Below are positions 1-6,191 of a stretch of DNA of 8,714 nt, piece by piece. A program made the position numbers and the translations under genes. The notes beneath the pieces were generated by a model, which worked only from the letters and a program-made list of their open reading frames with translations, was not told the DNA's origin and searched no databases. The DNA is from BRH-c25 sp964574195. GTDB lineage: Bacteria > Bacillota > Clostridia > Lutisporales > Lutisporaceae. Where the stretch lies: contig CAZNMO010000191.1 in the NCBI GenBank assembly GCA_964574195.1, positions 1 to 8,714 on the forward strand. Direction: 5' to 3'. The stretch's first letter is position 1. The number at the start of each line of letters is the position of its first letter.

Positions 1-1
1 A

Positions 2-958
2 TATATACTGGCCAGCAGGCTTGAAAACAGGTTTGTATCGTATTTCAGGCGCATTTTCCCAAAGGTGCTGGTGCCCATAGTCATATTCCAGATAATAGCA
101 TCTGTTCTTAGCCTGGGAGATACAGGTATCACGCATACCCGTTACTTTGCGATACTCTTTGGTATTTTTGCCGCTGCATCAGGAATTGTGCTCAGTATCG
201 TGCCGGTCGGTAAAAATGGGATCGTTGCAGCAATGCTTGTAGTATTCTCAGTCATATCCATTGTACCTCCGGTTGATGCCTTTACCATCAGCCGTGCGGA
301 TCAGACCGGCAGACTGGAAGCGGCTCTTACAAGAAACAACATGCTGGTGGAAGGTAGTGTGAAACCTGTGGAAGGAATTTCAGAGGAGGACAAGAAGGTA
401 ATTATCAAGTCTTTCGGCTACCTGCGGATGATGGATTATACCGACAGGCTGAAGTGGCTGCCGGAGAATTTTGATAAATATGGGGATTTCAACAAGGTAT
501 TCGGGTTTAATGAATATGACAGCCCAGACAACCTGTACGAAAGCATCTACCTGGTATTGGATCAGCAATTGCCTGTCGATATATCAGGATATGACAGCCT
601 TGTTAATATAAATTTGAATATAAACGTAAATAATGGAAAGACAATCGAAAAGCTGTGCGATTTGGAAAAAGGCGGAATCAAATACACACTGAACAAACAA
701 ACCGTGGGAGAAAAGACAGATATAATACTTTATGAGGGCGAAAACAAGAAAATAATCAACTTCGATACCTCAGAAATTTTTAAGAGACTTTCACAGCAAA
801 GCAACGGCAAAAGCAGCATAACACCGGCCGAAGCGACATTTTTGGTAGAAAACCAGGCAGCAAAGGTAAAGCTGATAGTGAAGAACGCCAATATTGAAAA
901 GCGGCGGGACGGAGCGTCCATGTTCGCGGAGCTTTATGTGCTGGTAGCGATCAAATAA
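2..958 (+). CDS. DUF4153-type membrane protein, C-terminal part (5' end outside the window)
   Basis: The reading frame is open from base 2, so the start codon lies upstream; the GTG at 65 is an internal codon. The 318 visible residues begin with the charged stretch RLENRFVSYFRRIFPK. Three hydrophobic segments follow, at about visible residues 22-39, 47-68 and 72-94, separated by short loops with THTRYFAILFG and PVGKNG. A soluble tail of about 220 residues completes the protein. The segment with RYFAILFGIF and SIVPPVDAFTISR resembles the end of the membrane region of clostridial DUF4153 proteins; this is from memory of the family, not a search. The function of DUF4153 proteins is unknown. The tail is rich in Asn, Lys and Asp with no catalytic motif I recognise. 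The product should be an integral membrane protein. It is separated from the next gene by 116 bases containing that gene's own promoter, so it is probably not co-transcribed as one regulated unit. Confidence 0.75.
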   Translation, partial: YILASRLENRFVSYFRRIFPKVLVPIVIFQIIASVLSLGDTGITHTRYFAILFGIFAAASGIVLSIVPVGKNGIVAAMLVVFSVISIVPPVDAFTISRADQTGRLEAALTRNNMLVEGSVKPVEGISEEDKKVIIKSFGYLRMMDYTDRLKWLPENFDKYGDFNKVFGFNEYDSPDNLYESIYLVLDQQLPVDISGYDSLVNINLNINVNNGKTIEKLCDLEKGGIKYTLNKQTVGEKTDIILYEGENKKIINFDTSEIFKRLSQQSNGKSSITPAEATFLVENQAAKVKLIVKNANIEKRRDGASMFAELYVLVAIK

Positions 959-968
959 CGTGATAGGG

Positions 969-990
969 TTTTCACACACTTTTCACATAA
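969..990 (+). promoter_or_regulatory. Tandem direct repeat, likely OmpR/PhoB-family regulator binding site
   Basis: TTTTCACA occurs at 969-976 and again, identical over 8 bases, at 980-987. The start-to-start distance is 11 bp, about one helical turn. Direct repeats of about 11 bp are the known target layout of OmpR/PhoB-family dimers, for example PhoP and PhoB boxes. The repeat lies about 34 bp upstream of a TATAAT box, where an activator would sit. The OmpR-family regulator encoded at 1626 is the obvious candidate ligand, but that link is inference. Confidence 0.5.
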
Positions 991-1020
991 ATGCAACACG
1001 GTTATTCCATAGCCTCTCCT

Positions 1021-1026
1021 TATAAT
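1021..1026 (+). promoter_or_regulatory. -10 box of the secreted-protein gene promoter
   Basis: A consensus TATAAT lies 49 bases before the start codon at 1075, giving a predicted 5' leader of about 40 bases. No good TTGACA-like -35 element is found 16-18 bp upstream; the expected place, about 998-1003, reads ACGGTT. A strong -10 with a poor -35 and an upstream direct repeat suggests an activator-dependent promoter. Confidence 0.55.
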
Positions 1027-1074
1027 AAAATTGTGGATCTCACAAGAACAAAAATTATTAAGGAGAGATGTTAA

Positions 1075-1551
1075 ATGAAAAAACTGATCACAATGCTTTT
1101 GGTAGGGCTGATGCTTTTAGGCGGCACCATTGCTACCTATGCCGAAGAGCCCGGTGATACAATGGCTGAGCCGAAACTCAAGGAGTTCGTTGAGGAAATA
1201 CACGCTATCAATGACCTGAGAGTGGAAAAGAATCAGCTAAGAGCCCAGGTTGTAGAAAAGAACGATCAGATCATCGATCTTGTAATTGCAGCAAAGGAAG
1301 CCGGGGATATTGAGGCAGTGAAGGCAGTCAGGGCTGAGAGGGAAAAGCTGAAGTCGGTCAATGCCGAGATAAAGGCCATGCACGAGCAGGCTGAAGCGGC
1401 AAGGAAGGCTTTCCGGGAGGCATTAAAAGCAGGCGATTCAGAGACAGCGGGTGCTGAACTGGAAAAACTGACCAATGCGCACAGCTCAATAAATGACATG
1501 ACAGAGAGCAAGCTGCAGATACTGGATAATATAATCGATATTCTTTCATAA
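1075..1551 (+). CDS. Small secreted coiled-coil protein of unknown function
   Basis: This 158-residue protein starts with a clear Sec signal peptide: MKK, then a hydrophobic core at residues 4-20, and a likely type I cleavage after TYA at residue 23. The mature chain of about 135 residues has no cysteine and no lipobox, so it should be released or held by protein contacts. It is very rich in Glu, Lys and Ala with heptad-like spacing, for example in AVRAEREKLKSVNAEIKAMH, so it should be almost wholly alpha-helical. The ATG at 1075 is preceded by AAGGAGAG at 1060-1067. Size, helical character and position before a two-component pair recall extracytoplasmic Spy/CpxP-like partners of envelope sensors. 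It has no LTxxQ motif, however, and I do not assign it to that family. It may be a target or accessory of the downstream sensor kinase; this is inference. Confidence 0.8.
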   Translation: MKKLITMLLVGLMLLGGTIATYAEEPGDTMAEPKLKEFVEEIHAINDLRVEKNQLRAQVVEKNDQIIDLVIAAKEAGDIEAVKAVRAEREKLKSVNAEIKAMHEQAEAARKAFREALKAGDSETAGAELEKLTNAHSSINDMTESKLQILDNIIDILS

Positions 1552-1560
1552 GCAGACCCG

Positions 1561-1600
1561 GCAAGGCGGAAGAGGCAATGGCTTTCCGCCTTGCTTTAAT
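1561..1600 (+). terminator. Stem-loop with short T-run, possible partial terminator or attenuator
   Basis: GCAAGGCGGAA at 1561-1571 pairs perfectly with TTCCGCCTTGC at 1584-1594, forming an 11-bp G+C-rich stem with a 12-base loop, followed by TTTAAT. It begins 9 bases after the stop codon of the secreted-protein gene. The T-run is short and interrupted, so termination is likely incomplete. Read-through would give lower transcription of the two-component genes than of the small protein gene. It could instead mainly protect the 3' end of the upstream message. Confidence 0.55.
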
Positions 1601-1609
1601 GTACGCTCC

Positions 1610-1617
1610 GGGAGGTG
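1610..1617 (+). promoter_or_regulatory. Ribosome binding site of the response regulator
   Basis: GGGAGGTG sits 8 bases before the ATG at 1626. It fixes the start there rather than at the in-frame ATG at 1578, which lies in the loop of the preceding stem-loop and has no such site. Confidence 0.75.
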
Positions 1618-1625
1618 TGGATCAA

Positions 1626-2303
1626 ATGAAACATATTTTTGTAGTAGATGATGAACGGAATATCAGGGACCTGATACGCAAGTACCTTGAGAAGGAAGGC
1701 TATATGGTCACTGTTTTCGAAAACGCATCAAATGTGGCAGGTGAAATAATGCGTCTGAGGCCTGATCTTGTTGTGCTGGACATTATGATGCCGGGAACTG
1801 ACGGACTGGAATTGTGCAGGGAGATAAGAAAGACTACGGATATACCCATTATTTTTGTATCTGCCCGGGATGAGGAGCTAGACAGGATACTCGGTCTGGA
1901 GCTGGGAGCCGATGATTATCTATCAAAACCCTTCAGCCCCCGTGAGCTGGTGGTGAGGATAAGGAACATAATGAAGCGGCTGGAGAAAGCAGGTCATGGC
2001 AAGGCACAGCTGCTGTCGGCAAGGGATGTGAGGATAGAACCTCAGCGGAGATATGCAGAAGCAAAGGGAATGGAGCTGAAGCTCACCGGGAAGGAATATG
2101 AGCTTCTGGAATTCCTGGTATATAACAAGAATATGCCGTTTACGAGGGAGCAGCTTCTGGAAAAGGTATGGGGTTATGATTATGTTGGTGATATAAGGAT
2201 CATTGATGACCTGATAAAAAGACTTAGAAAAAAGCTTGCCGAAGTGGATTCGCTCATGGAAATCGTAACAATATGGGGATATGGGTACAGAGTGGATGAT
2301 TAA
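1626..2303 (+). CDS. OmpR/PhoB-family response regulator
   Basis: This is a 225-residue DNA-binding response regulator of standard length. The receiver domain (about 1-115) has the acidic pair D8-D9, the phosphoacceptor D52 in VVLDIMMPG, the switch residue S79 in IIFVSARD, and K101 in LSKPFSPREL. The winged-helix output domain (about 130-225) has the typical LTGKEYELLEFL, REQLLEKVWGYDY and WGYGYRVDD segments. The recognition helix, about 190-203, reads RIIDDLIKRLRKKL, where many relatives have RTVDVHIRRLRKKL. It should be phosphorylated by the kinase encoded next, whose preferred ATG lies one base after this stop codon, so the two are probably co-transcribed and translationally coupled. The 11-bp direct repeat at 969-987 is its most likely nearby target, which would make the module autoregulated. 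The signal it answers to cannot be read from sequence. Confidence 0.95.
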   Translation: MKHIFVVDDERNIRDLIRKYLEKEGYMVTVFENASNVAGEIMRLRPDLVVLDIMMPGTDGLELCREIRKTTDIPIIFVSARDEELDRILGLELGADDYLSKPFSPRELVVRIRNIMKRLEKAGHGKAQLLSARDVRIEPQRRYAEAKGMELKLTGKEYELLEFLVYNKNMPFTREQLLEKVWGYDYVGDIRIIDDLIKRLRKKLAEVDSLMEIVTIWGYGYRVDD

Positions 2304-2304
2304 A

Positions 2305-3654
2305 ATGAAAATAGCCAAAAAGCTTTTAATTACATATATGATACTTCTTCTAACGGTCATAGCTATTACGGGCATCAGTTTCAGGCTGATACTTCAGGGC
2401 TACCTTATAAATGAAGCAAAGACGGCTTTGAGGACCGAGGCAAGGGCTATAGCGGATACACTGGAGAAGGTGCCTATTTACTCCGGAGAACCAAGGCTCA
2501 ATCTTGTGGCAAAACGCCAGATGAGGATCCGTGGGCAGTTTATCGACTCCAAGGCGGTAGTGCTGAACAATGACGGTAAAGTCATATACAGCAATTTGGG
2601 AGATAAGGATAAGAAAGTGCTCCAGGCACTGAGCAACGGCAATCTCAGAAAAACCGGAGGCTATGTTTGGGAAAGGGAACCGGTGCTTACAAAAGCCGGT
2701 GAGAAAAAGGGGCAGGTCATCCTCTTTTCTATGGTGGAGGATATCAAGAAGCTGAATCTAATGATATATAGGACACAGTTCCTGAGCCTGGCGATAGGGG
2801 GTGCCGTTGCAGTGCTCTTGGGTATGCTGCTGCAGCGGGGCTTGACCAGGCCTATTGGTCTGTTGCAGGGTTATATCAGCAGCTTTTCACTTAAGGATAG
2901 CCTACCTGATTTGAAGCTAGAGACAGGGGATGAGATCGAGGAGCTGGCAGAATGCTTTCAGGAGATGATCCATAAGCTCAAAGCCAATGATGCACAGCAG
3001 AAAAGGTTTCTTCAGAACAGTTCCCATGAGCTAAAAACTCCACTTATGTCCATACAGGGCTATGCTGAAGCTATCCGGGACGGAGTGGTTGAGGGAGACG
3101 AGCTTCAGGACAGTCTTGGGGTCATTATAGATGAAAGCAAACGGCTTAAGCGGGTAGTGGATGAAATGATATATCTTACAAAGCTGGATAATGTGGAGGA
3201 GGCCTTCAGCTTTGAAAGTCTTGCTATAGGAGAAATAATCGCTCAGAGCACGAGAAGCGTCAGAGGACTCGCCGACGAAAAGGGATTGAAGCTGAGTTCT
3301 CAGGGCGAGGATGGCTGTATAGGGAGCTATGATGCGGAAAAGCTGTCCAGGGCCTTTATAAATATCCTTAGCAACGGCATAAGATATGCTGAAAAGGAGA
3401 TAAATGTCAACTGGGAAGCCGTCGGAGAGTACATAGCAGTTACTATTGCCGATGATGGCCCGGGCTTCAGGGACGGTGAAGAGAAGAAGGTGTTTGAAAG
3501 ATTCTATAAGGGAGAAAAGGGAGGGACCGGCATAGGGTTGGCGATCACTGAGGCTATCATAGCAGGTCATGGCGGACATATAGAAGCCTTCAATTCGAAA
3601 GACCACGGTGCGGTATTCAGGATAGTACTTCCGGGATTCATGAAAACGAATTAG
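2305..3654 (+). CDS. HAMP-domain sensor histidine kinase
   Basis: From the ATG at 2305 the protein has 449 residues; an in-frame ATG at 2296 would add three. I prefer 2305 because GAGTGG at 2290-2295 could serve as its ribosome binding site. The order is: transmembrane segment at about 7-29; extracytoplasmic region at about 30-157; second transmembrane segment at about 158-178; HAMP linker at about 179-230, beginning GLTRPIGLLQG; HisKA domain with phosphoacceptor H241 in SSHELKTP; and HATPase_c domain with N box around N357 (NILSNGIRYA), G1 box at 383-388 (DDGPGF), F box VFERFYKG and G2 box GTGIGLA. All catalytic motifs are intact. The sensor region holds GKVIYSNLGD, a pattern common in extracellular PAS-like (Cache-type) folds, but its ligand is unknown. 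It should phosphorylate the regulator encoded at 1626. The secreted helical protein at 1075 may modulate it; that is inference. Confidence 0.93.
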   Translation: MKIAKKLLITYMILLLTVIAITGISFRLILQGYLINEAKTALRTEARAIADTLEKVPIYSGEPRLNLVAKRQMRIRGQFIDSKAVVLNNDGKVIYSNLGDKDKKVLQALSNGNLRKTGGYVWEREPVLTKAGEKKGQVILFSMVEDIKKLNLMIYRTQFLSLAIGGAVAVLLGMLLQRGLTRPIGLLQGYISSFSLKDSLPDLKLETGDEIEELAECFQEMIHKLKANDAQQKRFLQNSSHELKTPLMSIQGYAEAIRDGVVEGDELQDSLGVIIDESKRLKRVVDEMIYLTKLDNVEEAFSFESLAIGEIIAQSTRSVRGLADEKGLKLSSQGEDGCIGSYDAEKLSRAFINILSNGIRYAEKEINVNWEAVGEYIAVTIADDGPGFRDGEEKKVFERFYKGEKGGTGIGLAITEAIIAGHGGHIEAFNSKDHGAVFRIVLPGFMKTN

Positions 3655-3683
3655 GAATCGAAAAACTTACTTAATATTTTTTA

Positions 3684-3712
3684 TTGCAAATATAGACTAT
3701 AATATATATAAT
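3684..3712 (+). promoter_or_regulatory. Promoter of the marR-ftsH operon
   Basis: TTGCAA at 3684-3689 and TATAAT at 3707-3712 are separated by exactly 17 bp, a good SigA-type promoter. Transcription should start near 3719-3720, about 35 bases before the ATG at 3755. A second TATAAT at 3698-3703 has no matching -35. The inverted repeat at 3689-3735 covers the spacer, the -10 box and the start site, so a bound repressor would block RNA polymerase. Confidence 0.65.
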
Positions 3713-3735
3713 GTATATATATTATAGTCTATATT
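3689..3735. promoter_or_regulatory. Perfect 22-bp inverted repeat, probable dual MarR operator
   Basis: The arms 3689-3710 and 3714-3735 are perfect reverse complements separated by 3 bases (ATG). Each arm contains a smaller perfect palindrome: TATAGACTATA at 3691-3701 and TATAGTCTATA at 3724-3734. Their centres are 33 bp apart, about three helical turns, so two dimers would sit on the same DNA face. One site lies between -35 and -10, the other just after the predicted start of transcription. MarR-family proteins typically bind short palindromes over their own promoters, so autorepression by the gene at 3755 is the natural reading. The A+T-only outer bases mean part of the symmetry comes from alternating TA sequence. 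Confidence 0.65.
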
Positions 3736-3743
3736 AAGTTTGT

Positions 3744-3750
3744 GGAGGAA
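3744..3750 (+). promoter_or_regulatory. Ribosome binding site of the MarR regulator
   Basis: GGAGGAA lies 4 bases before the ATG at 3755. This excludes the in-frame TTG at 3740, which lies upstream of the site. Confidence 0.75.
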
Positions 3751-3754
3751 TACC

Positions 3755-4210
3755 ATGGATGTAACTGATTTCAAAAAATGCATCTGGGATTATACAAGAA
3801 AGATATCAGAGAGCATGAACTGCATATTCAGTCCCATAAGCGAAAGCCATGGTCTTACAATGATGCAGACAAGGATACTTATGGACCTGCATCACTGCGG
3901 CTCCCATACAGTAGGAAGCCTGGCAGATAGTATTTGCGCAGCAGGCACGAATATTTCCGCTATGTGCAAAAAACTTGAAGGACAAGGACTGGTGGAACGC
4001 GTCAGAAACAGAGAGGATGAGAGAGTGGTAAGGGTTATCCTCACCGAGTTGGGCAGGGAGACTGCTATGGAAATCGACCGGCTTTGCAATGACAGGATCT
4101 CAATACATCTGGCAAGTGAAGAGGAAGAGAACTTTGAGGACATAATCAAAGGGTTGCAGAAGCTGAACATATTGTTGCAGAGGATAAATGAAAATGAAAA
4201 CAGCAGATAA
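3755..4210 (+). CDS. MarR-family transcriptional regulator, cysteine-rich
   Basis: This 151-residue protein has the usual MarR length and layout: N-terminal dimerisation helices (1-30), a winged helix-turn-helix core (about 35-100) and C-terminal dimerisation helices (about 103-151). The DNA-binding core shows LTMMQTRILMDLHHCGSHTV, then SLADSI, the recognition helix around TNISAMCKKLEGQGLVERV, and the wing REDERVVRVILTELG, with the conserved Asp/Arg of the family (D88, R90). It carries six cysteines (9, 23, 48, 61, 71, 111), many for its size, with C61 and C71 flanking or inside the recognition helix. Some MarR proteins, such as OhrR, sense oxidants through cysteines, so redox or metal sensing is possible but unproven. 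The stop is 24 bases before the ftsH start, so the two genes form an operon. The regulator probably represses both genes through the inverted repeat in front of it. Confidence 0.9.
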   Translation: MDVTDFKKCIWDYTRKISESMNCIFSPISESHGLTMMQTRILMDLHHCGSHTVGSLADSICAAGTNISAMCKKLEGQGLVERVRNREDERVVRVILTELGRETAMEIDRLCNDRISIHLASEEEENFEDIIKGLQKLNILLQRINENENSR

Positions 4211-4220
4211 TTTTTATATG

Positions 4221-4227
4221 TGGAGAG
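4221..4227 (+). promoter_or_regulatory. Ribosome binding site of ftsH
   Basis: TGGAGAG precedes the ATG at 4235 by 7 bases. The in-frame GTG at 4220 overlaps this site and is therefore not the likely start. Confidence 0.65.
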
Positions 4228-4234
4228 TAGAAAT

Positions 4235-6049
4235 ATGAAAGAAAAGAAGAATCCCCAAAAGCCGATAATTTATTTTTATATTGTGACCCTGGTGATAGTA
4301 ATGCTTCTCAATGCCTTTGTTTTTCCGGCCATGCTGAAGGAGCAGATCACACAGGTGGATTATGGAACCTTCTTAAGTCAGATTGAAAACGGAAAAGTAA
4401 AAAATGTAGAGATACAGGACAACCGGATCGCTTTCAGTGCCATAAATGATGAGGGCAAGGAAAGCATATATGTGACCGGGCGCGTGGATGACCCTGAGCT
4501 GGTGAACAGGCTTCATAAAGTAGGAGTCAAGTTTTCACAGGTCATCCCAAAGGAAAATTCTCCATTGATGAATTTCCTTATATCCTGGGTATTTCCGATA
4601 ATTCTGTTTGTGGGGTTGGGGCAGCTTTTGACCAACTCGATGCAAAAAAGAATGGGCGGCAATGCGATGACCTTCGGAAAAAGCAACGCAAAAGTTTACG
4701 TCGAAGCTCAGACCGGCAAAACCTTTGCGGATGTTGCAGGGCAGGATGAAGCTAAGGAAGCTTTGAGCGAGATAGTTGATTTTCTGCACAATCCTGCAAA
4801 GTACAAGGAGATCGGTGCGGTGATGCCCAAGGGAGCCCTGCTGGTGGGACCTCCTGGTACAGGAAAGACACTGCTGGCAAAGGCTATAGCAGGAGAATCC
4901 AAGGTACCCTTCTTCTCCATATCCGGTTCAGAATTTGTGGAGATGTTCGTAGGTATGGGGGCTGCCAGGGTCCGTGACCTTTTCAAACAAGCCCAGGCAA
5001 AAGCCCCTTGCATAGTTTTCATAGATGAGATAGATACCATAGGAAAGAAGCGTGACAACGGAGGCATAGGCGGCAACGACGAGAGGGAACAGACCCTTAA
5101 CCAGCTGCTGGCTGAGATGGACGGATTCAATGGAGAAAAAGGTGTAGTGATACTTGCAGCTACGAACAGACCAGATTCCCTTGACAAGGCACTGCTGAGG
5201 CCGGGAAGGTTTGACCGCCGTGTACCGGTGGAATTGCCGGACCTTGCAGGCAGAGAGGCAATACTAAAGGTACACTCCAAAAAGATAAAGCTTGCCAGCA
5301 ATATAGATTTCAATGAAATAGCAAGGGCAACTCCAGGAGCTTCAGGGGCTGAACTGGCAAACATAATAAACGAGGCAGCCCTCAGAGCTGTAAAATACGG
5401 ACGTCAGTACGTAGAGCAGGTGGATCTGGAAGAAGCTATTGAAGTGGTCATTGCAGGTTATCAGAAAAAGGGTGCGGTTATTTCTCCCAAGGAGAAGCAG
5501 ATCATAGCATACCATGAAATAGGACATGCCATAGTAGCGGCAAAGCAGGCTGAATCCGCTCCTGTACACAAGATAACGATAATACCGCGTACCTCAGGAG
5601 CTCTGGGTTACACCATGCAGGTATCAGAAAATGAGAATGTCCTGATGACCAAGGAGGAAGCACTTAACAAGATAGCAACCTTTACCGGAGGACGTGCTGC
5701 AGAGGAGCTGGTATTCGGTACTTACACCTCGGGCGCCTCCAATGATATAGAGCAGGCAACCAAAATAGCAAGGGCGATGGTTACCCGCTTGGGAATGAGC
5801 AAGGCCTTTGATATGATGGCGCTGGAAACACTTACAAATCAATATCTTGGCGGAGACCCTGCCTTGACTTGCTCCTCTGAGACTGCAGCAAGGATCGACG
5901 AAGAAGTATTGTCAATTATCAAGAATGCTCATGAAAGAGCTATCAATATCCTCAAGGATAATATGGAGAAGCTGCATTTACTGGCTTCTTACCTGATAGA
6001 AAAAGAAACTATAACAGGTGAGGAATTCATGAGGATTTTATCAAGCTAA
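4235..6049 (+). CDS. ftsH: ATP-dependent zinc metalloprotease FtsH
   Basis: This 604-residue protein is a complete AAA+ membrane protease that extracts and degrades misfolded or short-lived membrane and cytoplasmic proteins as a hexamer. It has a transmembrane segment at about 12-32, a small extracytoplasmic FtsH_ext domain, and a second transmembrane segment around LISWVFPIILFVGLGQLLT. The AAA module follows: Walker A GPPGTGKT at 205-212, pore-loop region FVEMFVGMGAAR, Walker B IVFIDEID at 260-267, and second region of homology with NRPDSLDKALLRPGRFDR. The M41 peptidase domain has HEIGH at 427-431 (zinc ligands H427 and H431, catalytic E428) and the third zinc ligand D504 in TSGASNDIEQA. All catalytic residues are present. 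The tail ends soon after the peptidase domain, giving a compact form. It is co-transcribed with a MarR regulator and not beside tilS/hpt, the usual neighbours of the housekeeping copy in Firmicutes, so it may be a second, inducible FtsH. That is inference. Confidence 0.97.
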   Translation: MKEKKNPQKPIIYFYIVTLVIVMLLNAFVFPAMLKEQITQVDYGTFLSQIENGKVKNVEIQDNRIAFSAINDEGKESIYVTGRVDDPELVNRLHKVGVKFSQVIPKENSPLMNFLISWVFPIILFVGLGQLLTNSMQKRMGGNAMTFGKSNAKVYVEAQTGKTFADVAGQDEAKEALSEIVDFLHNPAKYKEIGAVMPKGALLVGPPGTGKTLLAKAIAGESKVPFFSISGSEFVEMFVGMGAARVRDLFKQAQAKAPCIVFIDEIDTIGKKRDNGGIGGNDEREQTLNQLLAEMDGFNGEKGVVILAATNRPDSLDKALLRPGRFDRRVPVELPDLAGREAILKVHSKKIKLASNIDFNEIARATPGASGAELANIINEAALRAVKYGRQYVEQVDLEEAIEVVIAGYQKKGAVISPKEKQIIAYHEIGHAIVAAKQAESAPVHKITIIPRTSGALGYTMQVSENENVLMTKEEALNKIATFTGGRAAEELVFGTYTSGASNDIEQATKIARAMVTRLGMSKAFDMMALETLTNQYLGGDPALTCSSETAARIDEEVLSIIKNAHERAINILKDNMEKLHLLASYLIEKETITGEEFMRILSS

Positions 6050-6055
6050 GAAATA

Positions 6056-6115
6056 AAGACCAACCGTCATCCCGGGCAACAGTAGATTGGATGCAGGTTG
6101 GTCTTGTTTTTATTT
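6056..6115 (+). terminator. Rho-independent terminator of the marR-ftsH operon
   Basis: AAGACCAACC at 6056-6065 pairs perfectly with GGTTGGTCTT at 6096-6105, followed by GTTTTTATTT. Inside the loop, CATCC at 6068-6072 can pair with GGATG at 6089-6093 across a 2x2 internal loop, which extends the hairpin. It begins 7 bases after the ftsH stop and ends the operon before the cls promoter. Confidence 0.85.
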
Positions 6116-6166
6116 CGGAATAATGTGTTATACTAATTATATAGATAGACTAATACAATATTTTAC

Positions 6167-6172
6167 TATAAT
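6167..6172 (+). promoter_or_regulatory. Probable -10 box for cardiolipin synthase
   Basis: TATAAT lies 29 bases before the ATG at 6202, which would start transcription near 6179. No clear -35 is seen; TAGACT at 6146-6151 is only 15 bp away. The gene needs its own promoter because a strong terminator lies just upstream. TATACT at 6129-6134 is a weaker alternative. Confidence 0.4.
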
Positions 6173-6191
6173 TCATTGTTATGGGGATTGT

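Noticed and set aside
1578..1625. Upstream in-frame ATG extending the response regulator by 16 residues
   Set aside because: It lies in the loop of the stem-loop at 1561-1594 and has no ribosome binding site. The ATG at 1626 has GGGAGGTG in place and gives the normal N-terminus MKHIFVVDDE.
2281..2304. ATG at 2281 as the histidine kinase start
   Set aside because: It would lie well inside the regulator gene, without a suitably spaced ribosome binding site, and only adds MGTEW before an already complete N-terminus.
1923..2375. 150-residue minus-strand reading frame opposite the regulator/kinase junction
   Set aside because: It is antisense to two well-supported genes, and the translation has no family-like features.
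3031..3606. 191-residue minus-strand reading frame opposite the kinase
   Set aside because: It is antisense to the HisKA/HATPase region with no recognisable domain; a shadow frame.
3655..3683. Terminator after the histidine kinase
   Set aside because: A T-rich run is present at about 3675-3682, but no G+C-containing stem precedes it. The following inverted repeat is almost all A+T and fits an operator better.
3740..3754. TTG start for the MarR gene
   Set aside because: It lies upstream of the GGAGGAA site, so the ribosome would start at the ATG at 3755.
4708..5364. 218-residue minus-strand reading frame opposite ftsH
   Set aside because: It is the antisense of conserved FtsH coding sequence, has a Ser/Pro/Ala-rich composition typical of shadow frames, and no ribosome binding site or domain.
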